From the NCBI RefSeq assembly GCF_014843825.1, contig NZ_JHQR01000154.1, positions 1 through 42,414 on the forward strand: a stretch of DNA of 42,414 bases, read 5' to 3'. The notes below the pieces were generated by a model. That model was not told where the DNA came from and made no database searches. It saw nothing but the letters and a program-made list of their open reading frames with translations. This document shows positions 27,510-36,517 of the stretch, piece after piece. Source of the DNA: Mesorhizobium silamurunense (GTDB lineage Bacteria; Pseudomonadota; Alphaproteobacteria; Rhizobiales; Rhizobiaceae). How positions within the stretch are numbered: the stretch's first letter is position 1; each line of letters opens with the position of its first letter. Both the position numbers and the translations under genes were made by a program.

Positions 27510-28273
27510 TTGATATTCAGAATCTTTGGCGACGGCCTGCGGCCCGGCGACGGCTGCGTCCGCTGATCATCGCCCATCGGGGAGCGTCCGCCCAAGCTCC
27601 CGAGAACACAATTGCTGCGTTCAACGCGGCAATCGCTTCGCAAGCCGATGCCTTCGAAACGGACGTAATCCTGACACGAGATCGAATCGCTATTTGCCAC
27701 CACGATCTGACTTGTCGGACTACGAGCGAGGATGTTCTTCACTACACACGTGACCTTGATTGTCACGATCTTGTTCTCTTATTGCCGTACGTTCCGACGC
27801 TAGCTCAAGCCTGCCGAATAGCCTTGCCGATCTTTCTCGACATCAAGGAGGCGGAGGCCGCCGACATTTTCAATATCCTGGCCTTGCCGGAGATTTCTGC
27901 GGCCCCACATCGCTTTCTTGTCGGTGTACATTCCGTCTCGACGGCGGAGGCAATAGCGGACCGACATCCCGGAATTGCCCAAGTTTCTCTAATTGCGACG
28001 AGAGACGAAAATGAGGTGTTCACCAGAACGCTGCCAGGGCAATGGGTCCGCCTACGTCACGCCGATGCCAGCCAACATGCCATATCGCGCATGAAAGATG
28101 CTCGTATGCAGGTGATGATAACCTGTGGCGGCGGGAAAAGACCTGTTGGGGACGCCGTCCCGTCAGAAATCGCCGAACTTGCTGCGGCCGGAGTCGACGC
28201 TCTGATCGTCAACGACCCCGAACTCGCGCATCGGGTTTTTCAACAGCGGTCGGCAATGACTGGGCCGCAATGA
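27506..28273 (+). CDS. glycerophosphodiester phosphodiesterase-like enzyme
   Basis: 255 residues, GDPD/PLC-like TIM barrel. Catalytic features IIAHRGASAQAPENT (first His-Arg), DAFETDVILTRD (metal-binding Glu and Asp), CHHDLT (second His) and IFLDIKE are present. No signal peptide, so it acts on a diester after import. Known relatives split glycerol from glycerophosphodiesters; here the same chemistry could release a phosphonate from its ester. Start overlaps the binding-protein stop by 4 bp (ATGA). Confidence 0.88.
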   Translation: MIDIQNLWRRPAARRRLRPLIIAHRGASAQAPENTIAAFNAAIASQADAFETDVILTRDRIAICHHDLTCRTTSEDVLHYTRDLDCHDLVLLLPYVPTLAQACRIALPIFLDIKEAEAADIFNILALPEISAAPHRFLVGVHSVSTAEAIADRHPGIAQVSLIATRDENEVFTRTLPGQWVRLRHADASQHAISRMKDARMQVMITCGGGKRPVGDAVPSEIAELAAAGVDALIVNDPELAHRVFQQRSAMTGPQ

Positions 28274-29430
28274 GAGATAACGTCTTGACCAACGCGACGC
28301 TTCAGGTCGGCTCGATATCACAGTCGCCAGCAGCGATGCATCCCATTGATCTCTCCAGGTCGATTCCTCCCATGCCTCCGCTCTTTACCCCAATGCTCCA
28401 ACGAACGTTGGCGAGACTCGCAGCGCGAGACGATATTGGCGTTCTTTCGCGGAATAGTCTTGCCGGCGGCACGGCAGTCGATCGCGCGGCGGCCAGACTG
28501 TGGCTTCGATCGCGATTGCAGGAACCACCGGATAATCGCTTGATCGTCACCAATGGAACACAGGGCGCACTCCTGTTGCTGTTCGAAGCACTGGTTGGCC
28601 AGGGCGGTCTCCTCGCAGCTGAAGCGTTATCCTACGGCGTCTTGCCCCAATTAGCGGCAAGAGCGCATATCCGGGTCTGCAGTCTTGATTTGGATGCTGA
28701 TGGTATTGAGCCATCCTCATTCGAGTTAACCTGCAAGACGCACCGACCTCGCGCCTTGTATTGCAATCCGACGGTTCACAATCCGACAGCGATCATGATG
28801 CCCGCGGAACGCAGAAAGACGATCGCCGAGATTGCCAGACGGCACGCCGTCACGATCATTGAAGACGAACCCCTTGGTTGCCTTCATCCGGAGGCCCCGC
28901 CGCCAATGGCCATGATCGCACCGGACATCACCTGGTACATCGCCGGGCTGACGAAGGGGTTGGCACACGGCTTCCGGGTCGCTTACGTCGTTGGACCAAC
29001 GGCGGTTGAAACGCAGGCGGTCGCCACCGGTGCAAACCGTTTGTCGTATTGGTTTCCTTCGCCGGTCTCCACCGCGATCGTCAACGATTGGATCGTCTCC
29101 GGCGTCGCCGATCGCGTCCGCAATGCGATCTCTGCCGAAGCGGCGTGCCGTCAACAATTAGCGGAAGAGATCCTTGGCGACCACGGTCTAGCCACGCAAC
29201 CGGGCGGCTTGCACGCCTGGCTGAGCCTACCACCCGGCATCGATCGCCGCACCTTTGCGCAAGAGCTGGCCCGAGATCGCGTTTTGGTCCGCCCTTCGGA
29301 CGCCTTCGCGATCGAACCGGAAAGGAACCACGCCAATGCGATCCGCATCTCGCTGAGCGGCCCTCTAGACCGCGAGGAGGTCGAAAGGGGACTTCGGATC
29401 ATTGCAAGCGCCCTCGAATGCCGTGCATGA
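28270..29430 (+). CDS. PLP-dependent aminotransferase (class I/II, catabolic operon)
   Basis: 386 residues, fold type I, of the kind found in MocR proteins but without the GntR DNA-binding domain. Seen: TNGTQGALLLLFEAL (cofactor phosphate region), CNPTVHNPTAIMM, IIEDEP (Asp to pyridine N) and the Schiff-base Lys in AGLTKGL, followed by HGFRVAYVVG. It is clearly paralogous to the protein at 31859-32977 in the converging operon, sharing the order IDLSR, CNPTxHNPT and VAYxV. Likely converts imported phosphonoalanine to phosphonopyruvate for the hydrolase (inference). Start overlaps the diesterase stop (ATGA). Confidence 0.8.
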   Translation: MRDNVLTNATLQVGSISQSPAAMHPIDLSRSIPPMPPLFTPMLQRTLARLAARDDIGVLSRNSLAGGTAVDRAAARLWLRSRLQEPPDNRLIVTNGTQGALLLLFEALVGQGGLLAAEALSYGVLPQLAARAHIRVCSLDLDADGIEPSSFELTCKTHRPRALYCNPTVHNPTAIMMPAERRKTIAEIARRHAVTIIEDEPLGCLHPEAPPPMAMIAPDITWYIAGLTKGLAHGFRVAYVVGPTAVETQAVATGANRLSYWFPSPVSTAIVNDWIVSGVADRVRNAISAEAACRQQLAEEILGDHGLATQPGGLHAWLSLPPGIDRRTFAQELARDRVLVRPSDAFAIEPERNHANAIRISLSGPLDREEVERGLRIIASALECRA

Positions 29431-30788
29431 CCAAGCTTCGTATCGTAGTAACCCATGATTTTTTCGGGAGCTTTGCGCCGCTCAAGACGACGCACGGACT
29501 TTTGGGCGGGGGAGCGCGTCTCCGATCGATGATCGATGAGATGCGCGGCCAAGGCCCAACCGTCTGGATTGACACCGGCGATCTCGTTCAAGGCGGCCCC
29601 TTGACTTTACCGACCAGAGGCAAAGGAGGCATTATTGCAGCGTCCGAACTAGGTGTCGACGTCTCGATTGCGGGCAATCACGAATTGGACTTCGGCATCC
29701 CGTTTTTCCTCGAAAGCCTAGAGACGTTTCCGTTTCCCGTCCTGGGCGCCAATGCCGGTCTGAGCCTCGATGCAACAACCATCATTGCCACTCCAGTTGG
29801 TGATGTCGGCGTGGTGGGCCTGACACACCATGACCTCGCCTCGATGCGATCATGGAGCATGACGCCCGATCGCGAAATGCCTTGCCAGAGCCAGCACGAC
29901 AGGGCCATCGACGTCGTCGCGTTGGCGAATGAATTGCGACGCCAGGGAGCATCCATAGTTGTGGCCGCTCTCCATGATGGAGTTGACTGGCATTTCGACA
30001 TTGATCGACGATGGAATGTTTCTGCGGAGAGGCTGGTGCGGATATGTTCACCATGGGCCGGGGCTGTAGATGTCATCTTGTGTGGCCATACTCTCGGCCG
30101 ATTCAGCGGAACGATTGCTGCCACGCCCGTCATCCAGCCGTGGCCGCTTGGCTGCGAAATCGGGATTGTCGAGATCGGCTATGATTACCGGACGCAATCG
30201 TCGTTTCAATTGGTTGAAAGCCAGGGACCTCTGCCATGGAAATGGAGCGGCTATGGAGCCGACATAATTGACACTGCTGAAGGCAATGTACTCGGCTATC
30301 TCGCGGAACCGCTATATTCTGCGGCCAACGGCCAGTCTTCTCTCGCGTGCTTCTTGGCGCATGCGATCTCGGAGATTAGCGATGCCGATGCTGCGGTGGT
30401 ATATTCAACCTACAGCCAACCGGTGATGGACGGCCACTTCGCTTTCCTCGAGCACGGATATGTCACAGAGCTCGATATCCTTCAGCTGGTCCCCTACAGC
30501 GACTTTGGGATCGTGGAAACAGAGATCAACGACAGGGAATGGATCCGCATCAGCGAGTTGTTCGGTCCGCGGCCACAAAGCCGTTCCACGATCTGGTCAG
30601 CGGTTAGAAAGCGTCAGCGAAATAATGGCGTATTCACACTGGCGACGATTGGCGGAGCTGCAACCGCTGTCCTTTCCGGAATCATCGGCCGTGATCTCCT
30701 ATGGCAACGGCGAGGGCCGTGCCTTCTTGACGGGCTTACGGCTGTTCTGCACGCGCCCGCACGATCCGTTCATGGATGTCTGCCGTGA
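29427..30788 (+). CDS. 5'-nucleotidase-like metallophosphoesterase
   Basis: 453 residues. Calcineurin-type metal site motifs in order: VTHDFFG, IDTGDLVQGG, AGNHELDFG, ALHDGVDWH and LCGHTLG. The C-terminal part has a short version of the 5'-nucleotidase specificity domain (LQLVPYSDFGIVE). There is no signal peptide, unlike UshA, so it works inside the cell. It may hydrolyse a nucleotide or phosphate ester from the imported molecule. Starts with ATGA overlap. Its last 53 bp overlap, tail to tail, the transporter gene of the opposing operon. Confidence 0.8.
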   Translation: MTKLRIVVTHDFFGSFAPLKTTHGLLGGGARLRSMIDEMRGQGPTVWIDTGDLVQGGPLTLPTRGKGGIIAASELGVDVSIAGNHELDFGIPFFLESLETFPFPVLGANAGLSLDATTIIATPVGDVGVVGLTHHDLASMRSWSMTPDREMPCQSQHDRAIDVVALANELRRQGASIVVAALHDGVDWHFDIDRRWNVSAERLVRICSPWAGAVDVILCGHTLGRFSGTIAATPVIQPWPLGCEIGIVEIGYDYRTQSSFQLVESQGPLPWKWSGYGADIIDTAEGNVLGYLAEPLYSAANGQSSLACFLAHAISEISDADAAVVYSTYSQPVMDGHFAFLEHGYVTELDILQLVPYSDFGIVETEINDREWIRISELFGPRPQSRSTIWSAVRKRQRNNGVFTLATIGGAATAVLSGIIGRDLLWQRRGPCLLDGLTAVLHAPARSVHGCLP

Positions 30789-31818
30789 TCGGCAGAAAGA
30801 GGCTGAGCAACACGAAGCGCGCGACTTGATGAACAGCGACATAAAGCGAGTCGGCCCCGAGAAGAATCGACGTGGCGATCAACGCATCCAATCCGCCGGG
30901 AGCATAGGCGATGAGGACTTGCTGCCACGGCAGCTTGCCGATGGATGTCATGACCAGGCTGCCCAGGATACCGATGAAGGTAGCAACTAGGAGAGACACG
31001 AGCGACGGCGCCAGTAGTCTGGCAATATCTCGCAAGTGCATGCCGGAAAAACGCGCCCCGATACCGGCCGAGATGATGATGCAGGCAGGTATTACTAGGG
31101 TGTCCGGCGAAGCATCAACGAACCATCCGCTTGCCCGACAAAATGCCGCCCCGACGATCCCACCGATCAACATGCTAGCTGGACCTTTCATCCCTTTGAT
31201 GACTAGGCCGAGGCCAAAACAAATCCCGAACACGAGTGCGGTCGGCCAAAGGGTGGATGTCGAAGGAAGTGCCTGAATCGATGTCGGCCGGCCTAGTCCG
31301 ACCGGTAGCAGAATCATGACGGCGAAGACTCTCATAAGTTGGACGATCGCGACTTTTACTACATCAGCACGTGTTTGGGCGGCCATCGAAAGAGCTATAC
31401 CGACGGCGCCGGGAGAGGATGCCCAGAATGCTGTGGCCACATCCCAGCAGAAGATCCGGCGCAATGCATAGAAGGAACTGATGAGCATCAAGGCGACGGT
31501 AACCACCATCGCCACCAAACTGAGTGGCCATGTAGCCGCCATCTCCAACTCTCTAACGCCGATACGCGATCCGACCGATATTCCAAGTGCGGTCGTAGAA
31601 GCATTCGTCAGCCATTTGGACGGGTTTGGAAATGGGTGCGCCAACGCGACCACCGCGGCAGCGCATATTCCCCCGGTCAGCCATGGTGCAGCCAATCCGG
31701 CCAGACTGGCGGCGATGCCGCCCGCCGCGGCGACAGCAAGACCAATGCACCACGAACCATCTTTGCGCCCGCCGGCCGACGCATCCATCAGGGATCGGTC
31801 GCGCTTCCACTGGCTCAT
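30736..31818 (-). CDS. AbrB-family membrane transporter (putative exporter)
   Basis: 360 residues with about ten membrane segments. Two similar halves, each with a motif of the AbrB/PF05145 family (AAPWLTGGICAAAVV..., PASMLIGGIVGAAFCRASG), a family once called ammonia monooxygenase and thought to be transporters. Last gene of the leftward seven-gene synthesis operon, 40 bp after the aminotransferase. Its natural role here would be export of the phosphonate product, by inference. The 3' end overlaps the phosphoesterase gene of the opposing operon. Confidence 0.78.
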   Translation of the reverse strand: MSQWKRDRSLMDASAGGRKDGSWCIGLAVAAAGGIAASLAGLAAPWLTGGICAAAVVALAHPFPNPSKWLTNASTTALGISVGSRIGVRELEMAATWPLSLVAMVVTVALMLISSFYALRRIFCWDVATAFWASSPGAVGIALSMAAQTRADVVKVAIVQLMRVFAVMILLPVGLGRPTSIQALPSTSTLWPTALVFGICFGLGLVIKGMKGPASMLIGGIVGAAFCRASGWFVDASPDTLVIPACIIISAGIGARFSGMHLRDIARLLAPSLVSLLVATFIGILGSLVMTSIGKLPWQQVLIAYAPGGLDALIATSILLGADSLYVAVHQVARFVLLSLFLPITADIHERIVRARAEQP

Positions 31819-31858
31819 CGTACCCTCGAATAGCAGCGCTGTATAAACGGAGAATAGG

Positions 31859-32977
31859 TCATGATCGCAAAAGGGACTTCAGACGTTCGAGCCCAAGTTC
31901 AAGGTGCTCATCCGTTTCTGGTGTGGTGAGTGCGACCCGCACGGCCGCCGGCTTCGGAGGACCGTCGCTGCCGTCGATTGCGAACATATCGGCTGGTCGG
32001 ATCAAGAGGCCCTGCTCGGCCGCGGTGGCGACGAAATCGACGGCGGAGCGGGGAGAAGGAACCGGCAGCCAAATGTGGAGAGCGCCCGACTGCGAATAGA
32101 AAGGGACATCGCGCAAGATCCGCCTTGCGATGTCTTGGCAATGCAGAGCTCGTCCAGCGATGGCAGCGGCGATGTCTTCAATCGCTTTTTCTACAATTAG
32201 TCTCGTCGCAATGTCTGCTGAGAGGGCGGATGGAAACCAGAACGAATGGCTTGCGGCCGATTGCACCAGCGTTTCAGCCGCATTCGCGGACGGCGCCACC
32301 ATGTAGGCCACCTTCAAACCCAGAGATACGCACTTAGACAAGCTTTGGATATACCAGACGACATCCGGCCCAAGCGCTGCCAAGGCGAGCGGCGCCGCCG
32401 CATGCAGTGGACCAAGGACATCGTCTTCGATGACGAGGAGATCGAATCGTCTTGCCAGTTCGATAACGGCCTGACGGCGCTCCGATCCCATTATTGCCGT
32501 GGTTGGGTTATGCAGCGTCGGATTGCAAAAGAGCGCTTTGGGGCGATGGCGCTCACAAGCCGCTTCGAGCGCCTCGGGCAGCAACCCCTCCTCATCAATC
32601 GCAACCGGCTGGAGAATGACGCCGAAGCGCTGTGCTAGGGGGCGCAAAACCGGGTAGGTGAGCGCTTCCGCAAGAAGAATCTCCCCTGCCCCGACCAACT
32701 GATAGAACAGCAGGCCGAGAAGACTTTGGGTCCCATTGGCGAGGATGATGCGTCCTCTTTCCGGCGCCTGCCCTAGACGTAGCGCCAGCCAGAGCGCCGC
32801 AGCCTCTTGATCGGCCTCCGTGCCGGCGAAGCGGTTGCGTCGCATTGAGCGCGCCAGGGAGCCGGATGCTGCAAGCATCCCCATGGCCTCCACCAAAGCG
32901 GTCTCAAGTTTCGGAGGAGCGGGCGCAATGGCACGGGAGAGATCAATCGTCCCGCGCGGCACAGCGGAGTATGACAT
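31859..32977 (-). CDS. PLP-dependent aminotransferase-fold enzyme (synthesis operon)
   Basis: 372 residues, fold type I, paralogue of the protein at 28270-29430 with IDLSRAIAPAPP, ANGTQSLLGLLF, CNPTLHNPTTAIM, VIEDDVLG, and Schiff-base Lys in SLSKCVSLGLKVAYM. Like its paralogue it lacks a DNA-binding domain. In this operon a class I aminotransferase is already present (35281), so this one may act on another intermediate or be a PLP decarboxylase of related fold, for example turning phosphonoalanine into aminoethylphosphonate. Sequence alone does not decide. AGAGGT ribosome site, 39 bp after the methyltransferase. Confidence 0.75.
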   Translation of the reverse strand: MSYSAVPRGTIDLSRAIAPAPPKLETALVEAMGMLAASGSLARSMRRNRFAGTEADQEAAALWLALRLGQAPERGRIILANGTQSLLGLLFYQLVGAGEILLAEALTYPVLRPLAQRFGVILQPVAIDEEGLLPEALEAACERHRPKALFCNPTLHNPTTAIMGSERRQAVIELARRFDLLVIEDDVLGPLHAAAPLALAALGPDVVWYIQSLSKCVSLGLKVAYMVAPSANAAETLVQSAASHSFWFPSALSADIATRLIVEKAIEDIAAAIAGRALHCQDIARRILRDVPFYSQSGALHIWLPVPSPRSAVDFVATAAEQGLLIRPADMFAIDGSDGPPKPAAVRVALTTPETDEHLELGLERLKSLLRS

Positions 32978-33016
32978 CGTCGACCTCTTTGAATTTGCCG
33001 TTGGTCAGCGAAGGCA

Positions 33017-33796
33017 CTATTGGGCCTGGAGCGTCCATGCACGAGTCAGCCACATGGTTTCGATGGCTGGTTGGTCGGGGATCATCCGCTCGGTTTCTTT
33101 GATGATGCGTCGCCACATGTCGGCAGAGACCTGACTGGGAACATCGTGTCCGGCTTTCCAAGTCGCGAGAAACCTATCCGGTGTAAAAATCCGTTTGTGA
33201 CTAGCCTCGGCGTAGAGGACTTCTAAGAAGCGTTCGCCGGTGTCCAAGTTATCCATGATTTCGGCCACGGAAATCCCGGTCCGTTTGAGGCTTCCGGCGA
33301 GACGCTTGACCATCTCTTCAATGGAGCACTGCAAAGGGTCCTTCCGGAAATGCCGGACGTTCCAGATGAGTGTGAGAAAGCCGCCGGGCACGAGAATTCG
33401 ATGAGCTTCGGCAAACATGGCGAGGGGGTCAACGAACTGATAGGCGTTGCCAAGTAACACCCAGTTCACCGAAGCGGGCGGCAAATTAGATTGCTCAGCC
33501 GTTCCTTCTACCCATTCAAATCGCAGGTCGTTGGGTGCGAGTTTACGGGCCACCGCGCGCATATCCCTGTTCGGCTCGACGGCGAAGCCACCGATTTCCG
33601 CTTCCTTGAATGATCGCAGCAGGTTTCCGGTCCCGGCACCGAGTTCGGCTAGTCGAATGGGGCCAAACCGTTCAGTAACAGTTCTCGCTAACGCAGACAG
33701 CACTACGTCCGAATAGGGCGGTCTCTGGCCGTATTCAGACGCATTGGGAGAAAAATCCCCCCATTTGACGGCCGGTTGAAGTGCGGTTCTGTTCAT
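33017..33796 (-). CDS. class I SAM-dependent methyltransferase
   Basis: 259 residues. SAM-binding motif I is LAELGAGTGN, motif II region is FAVEPNRDMRA, post-motif III LVPGGFLTLIWN. Resembles the Methyltransf_11 family. The substrate is unknown; in this operon N- or O-methylation of the phosphonate headgroup is plausible (N-methylated aminophosphonates are known in nature). AGGAG ribosome site. Confidence 0.8.
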   Translation of the reverse strand: MNRTALQPAVKWGDFSPNASEYGQRPPYSDVVLSALARTVTERFGPIRLAELGAGTGNLLRSFKEAEIGGFAVEPNRDMRAVARKLAPNDLRFEWVEGTAEQSNLPPASVNWVLLGNAYQFVDPLAMFAEAHRILVPGGFLTLIWNVRHFRKDPLQCSIEEMVKRLAGSLKRTGISVAEIMDNLDTGERFLEVLYAEASHKRIFTPDRFLATWKAGHDVPSQVSADMWRRIIKETERMIPDQPAIETMWLTRAWTLQAQ

Positions 33797-33826
33797 GGAG
33801 AAACTCCTATGATGGAATGCTTTTGC

Positions 33827-34438
33827 CTAGGTCCAAATCAGTACGCGCCCAGCGAGGAAGGCTGAGGCCGTGGTGCCGAAGGCGACAATGACCAAATACA
33901 TGGCCCGCCCGGGTGCGGGGACGCGCAGTGGGCTGACATGCAGGCAGCCGAGCAGAAGAAACGATGCTGTTACGATAGGAACGAAGATGCCGTCTGGAAT
34001 CCATGGACGAAGAATAAGAAGCGTCGCTAGAAGCGGTCCGTCGTAAGACAGCGGGACACCCGTGAAATATCCAGTCGTCAAACCGAAATTGCTAAAATAA
34101 CTGAGCCGGAGTGCGCCGGCGACGAGAAGGACGATTCCGACGATGATCGAGGTCAGTTCGCCCCCTCCGAGGCTCATGACTACGGCGGCGGGTATAACGC
34201 TGCCGTAGATGAGGTCGCTGAAGCCGTCGAGACTCTTGCCGATTTTCGCTGCTTCGGGACTTCTATTCTTTGTGCGCCCAGCGATGACGCCGTCAAGCTG
34301 ATCAGCTAACATCGACCAAAGCGAGATTGCGACTGCCAGTTCTGGCTGCCCCACGAGTAACTCGCGCAAGGCCAAGCCAGAGAAAATAATTCCGCTTGTG
34401 GTAATGGCGTTGGCGGGATCAACGAGGTAGCGAAGCAT
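33827..34438 (-). CDS. CDP-alcohol phosphatidyltransferase family enzyme
   Basis: 203 residues, five to six membrane segments. The family signature D-x2-D-G...G-x3-D-x3-D is present as DQLDGVIAGR and GKSLDGFSD, with one extra residue before the Arg relative to the common DGxxAR. The later GYFTGVPLSYDGPL resembles phosphatidylserine synthases. Such enzymes join a CMP-activated headgroup to an alcohol. Together with the nucleotidyltransferase upstream it should transfer a CMP-activated phosphonate to an alcohol, either diacylglycerol, giving a phosphonolipid, or a small alcohol. Inner membrane. Confidence 0.83.
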   Translation of the reverse strand: MLRYLVDPANAITTSGIIFSGLALRELLVGQPELAVAISLWSMLADQLDGVIAGRTKNRSPEAAKIGKSLDGFSDLIYGSVIPAAVVMSLGGGELTSIIVGIVLLVAGALRLSYFSNFGLTTGYFTGVPLSYDGPLLATLLILRPWIPDGIFVPIVTASFLLLGCLHVSPLRVPAPGRAMYLVIVAFGTTASAFLAGRVLIWT

Positions 34439-34462
34439 CTTTCATTCCCCAGGGTTTAGTCG

Positions 34463-35242
34463 TCAGCAGGCAATCTCGCGCGCGGTCGTGAACATCGCCT
34501 CCGCGATGCGCAGGTCGGTTTCATTGTCGATCTCGTACCATTTGAGGCTGTCGCACCTGGCGGCCGCGATCTGGAGCCCTTTTAGCCGGACGAGGTCCGA
34601 CAGGAGCTCCTCGACGTAGGACTTGATGGCTCCGGCGCGGATGATGTCATTGAGATGCGGAACGATCGTCCGGCCCAGGGCTTCGCCAGAGAAGCGGATT
34701 AGGTTCATGGTCTTGAACAGTGGCGGCGAACCATCAGTGAGGTTCGCCGCCGTTTGCTTCATACGTACCTCGGCGATGTAGCCGTTGTTGGTCAACACGA
34801 CGGCCGAGCCCTCCATCGCCGGGCTGAACGGCGCGACTGCGGCGACGTTGTCGGCATCGCCCAAGCTCAGGCAGCGGAGGGCATCCAGTTCGAAGAAGAC
34901 GTCCCCTTCGAGTAGATAGGTGTCGCCGCTGAGAAGCGCATCGCGCGCCAGCCAGAGCGAGTAGGCGCTGCCTGTCTTGTCAAAAACGTCGGACTCAACA
35001 TAGTCGACATCGAGAGTTCCGAAGCGCCGGCCGCAGGAATACTGTATGGCGTCCTTGCGATAGCCGACGACGATTGTCACCTTCCGTACGCCCATTGCCT
35101 CGAGATGCTGCAGGGCATTATGCAGGATCGGTGTGCCGTTGACCTCGACCAAGGGTTTCGGACGCGCGTCGGTAATCGGACGCAAGCGTAAGCCGAACCC
35201 GGCGGCAAGAATGACGGCATTCCTCGGAGCAGTTGCGGTCAT
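34463..35242 (-). CDS. phosphonate nucleotidyltransferase (PntC/LicC-like)
   Basis: 259 residues, NTP-transferase fold: AVILAAGFGLRLRPITDARPKPL (nucleotide-binding start), GVRKVTIVVGYRKD, and EGDVFFE with metal-binding Asp. It is of the cytidylyltransferase group that activates phosphocholine or aminoethylphosphonate with CTP. In an operon with PEP mutase it most likely makes the CMP ester of a phosphonate for the next enzyme, the CDP-alcohol phosphatidyltransferase. A sugar-phosphate nucleotidyltransferase is the alternative. Confidence 0.82.
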   Translation of the reverse strand: MTATAPRNAVILAAGFGLRLRPITDARPKPLVEVNGTPILHNALQHLEAMGVRKVTIVVGYRKDAIQYSCGRRFGTLDVDYVESDVFDKTGSAYSLWLARDALLSGDTYLLEGDVFFELDALRCLSLGDADNVAAVAPFSPAMEGSAVVLTNNGYIAEVRMKQTAANLTDGSPPLFKTMNLIRFSGEALGRTIVPHLNDIIRAGAIKSYVEELLSDLVRLKGLQIAAARCDSLKWYEIDNETDLRIAEAMFTTAREIAC

Positions 35243-35280
35243 TGATCCAAACCCTATTTGTCCTTGTTTTGATGATTCCT

Positions 35281-36468
35281 TCAGTCCCAGGCATTGAGGA
35301 CGCCGACTAGCCGACCGAGGCCTGCCTTGAGTTGCTCTGGCGGAATGCCATAGGAGAGTCTCAGTCCCATCGGATCGCCGAAGGCATTCCCCGAGACGCC
35401 CGCAACCCCGGCTTCCCTGAGTAGCGCGGCGACGATGTCGTCGGCGGTCTTGGCGTGACTGTCGCCGGGTGTCGGTCGCAGGAGGCTGGATAGATCAAGG
35501 TAAAAATAGAACCCGCCCTGAGCTTTCGGGACCTGAACGCGCTGCAACCCAGAGAGCACGGTGAGCCCGGTCTGCCGTGCCGTGGTCAATTGACCCCGCA
35601 GACCTGCCTCAAAGGCGCCATCGCCTTCATCGAGGTGGCGAAGCACGGCGTGCTGGGCGACGACATTCGGGTTCGACGTCGTATGCGATTGCAGCGCCTT
35701 GACAGCGGAGATCAGCTCCTTCGGCGCCGCAAGGTATCCGATGCGCCAGCCGGTAAGCGCCAGGCTCTTGGAGAAGGCGTTGACGATCACCGTCCAGGCC
35801 CGGACTTCCGGCACCAGCGACACGATCGGGTGGTGTTCATGCCCGTTATAAGTGAAGCTGCCGTAGCATTCGTCGAAAATGATCCAAAGTTTCCGCTCGA
35901 TCGCCAGCCGGGCGATGGCCGCGAGGGTTGCTGCGTCGTAGACGGCACCGCTCGGATTGCCGGGAGTGTTGACGACGATGGCGCGGGTCAGTGGCGTGAT
36001 AACGCGTTCGATGTCGTCAATTCGCGGAACGTAGCCGTTTCCACGCGTGTCGAGATGGACCGGCGTACCGCCGGCGATCTGGACCTGGGCCGGGAATGAT
36101 GCCCAGTAGGGCGCAGGGATAATGACCTGGTCGCCGGGATTGATCAGCGTCATGACCACATTGAACAGGGCCTGCTTCGCGCCGCTCGTCACGGCGATCT
36201 CGTCGGCGCGCCAGCGTTGCCCGGTCTCAATCGACACCATCCGCGCCAGCGCCTCGCGCAACTCCATCATCCCGATTGTATCGGTGTAGCGATTGACGCC
36301 CTTGTTGATGGCGTCGATCGCGCCTTCGCGAATCGCGGGAGCAAGCTCGCTCCAAATCTCGCCGGCTGTCAGGTCGACGATCTCCTTGCCGGCATCGGCC
36401 GCTTTTGCGGCAGCCCGCGCCGCAGCGGTGCCCGACATTTCGAATAACCTTGTCCGTTGCGCGAGCAT
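35281..36468 (-). CDS. class I aminotransferase (aspartate aminotransferase type)
   Basis: 395 residues, fold type I. Seen: TSGAKQALFNVV (cofactor phosphate loop), NTPGNPSGAVYD, IIFDECYG (Asp to PLP nitrogen), Schiff-base Lys in VNAFSKSLALTGWRIGY, and the carboxylate-binding Arg in LRLSYGIP. Directly after the PEP mutase gene, so it most likely aminates phosphonopyruvate to phosphonoalanine. Favourable removal of phosphonopyruvate is needed because the mutase equilibrium lies far toward PEP, and no decarboxylase is encoded nearby. Confidence 0.85.
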   Translation of the reverse strand: MLAQRTRLFEMSGTAAARAAAKAADAGKEIVDLTAGEIWSELAPAIREGAIDAINKGVNRYTDTIGMMELREALARMVSIETGQRWRADEIAVTSGAKQALFNVVMTLINPGDQVIIPAPYWASFPAQVQIAGGTPVHLDTRGNGYVPRIDDIERVITPLTRAIVVNTPGNPSGAVYDAATLAAIARLAIERKLWIIFDECYGSFTYNGHEHHPIVSLVPEVRAWTVIVNAFSKSLALTGWRIGYLAAPKELISAVKALQSHTTSNPNVVAQHAVLRHLDEGDGAFEAGLRGQLTTARQTGLTVLSGLQRVQVPKAQGGFYFYLDLSSLLRPTPGDSHAKTADDIVAALLREAGVAGVSGNAFGDPMGLRLSYGIPPEQLKAGLGRLVGVLNAWD

Positions 36469-36517
36469 GTGCGCCCCACCGTTTTCGTTTTGCTTTTCAA
36501 AGGACGGGCCGAGCCTG

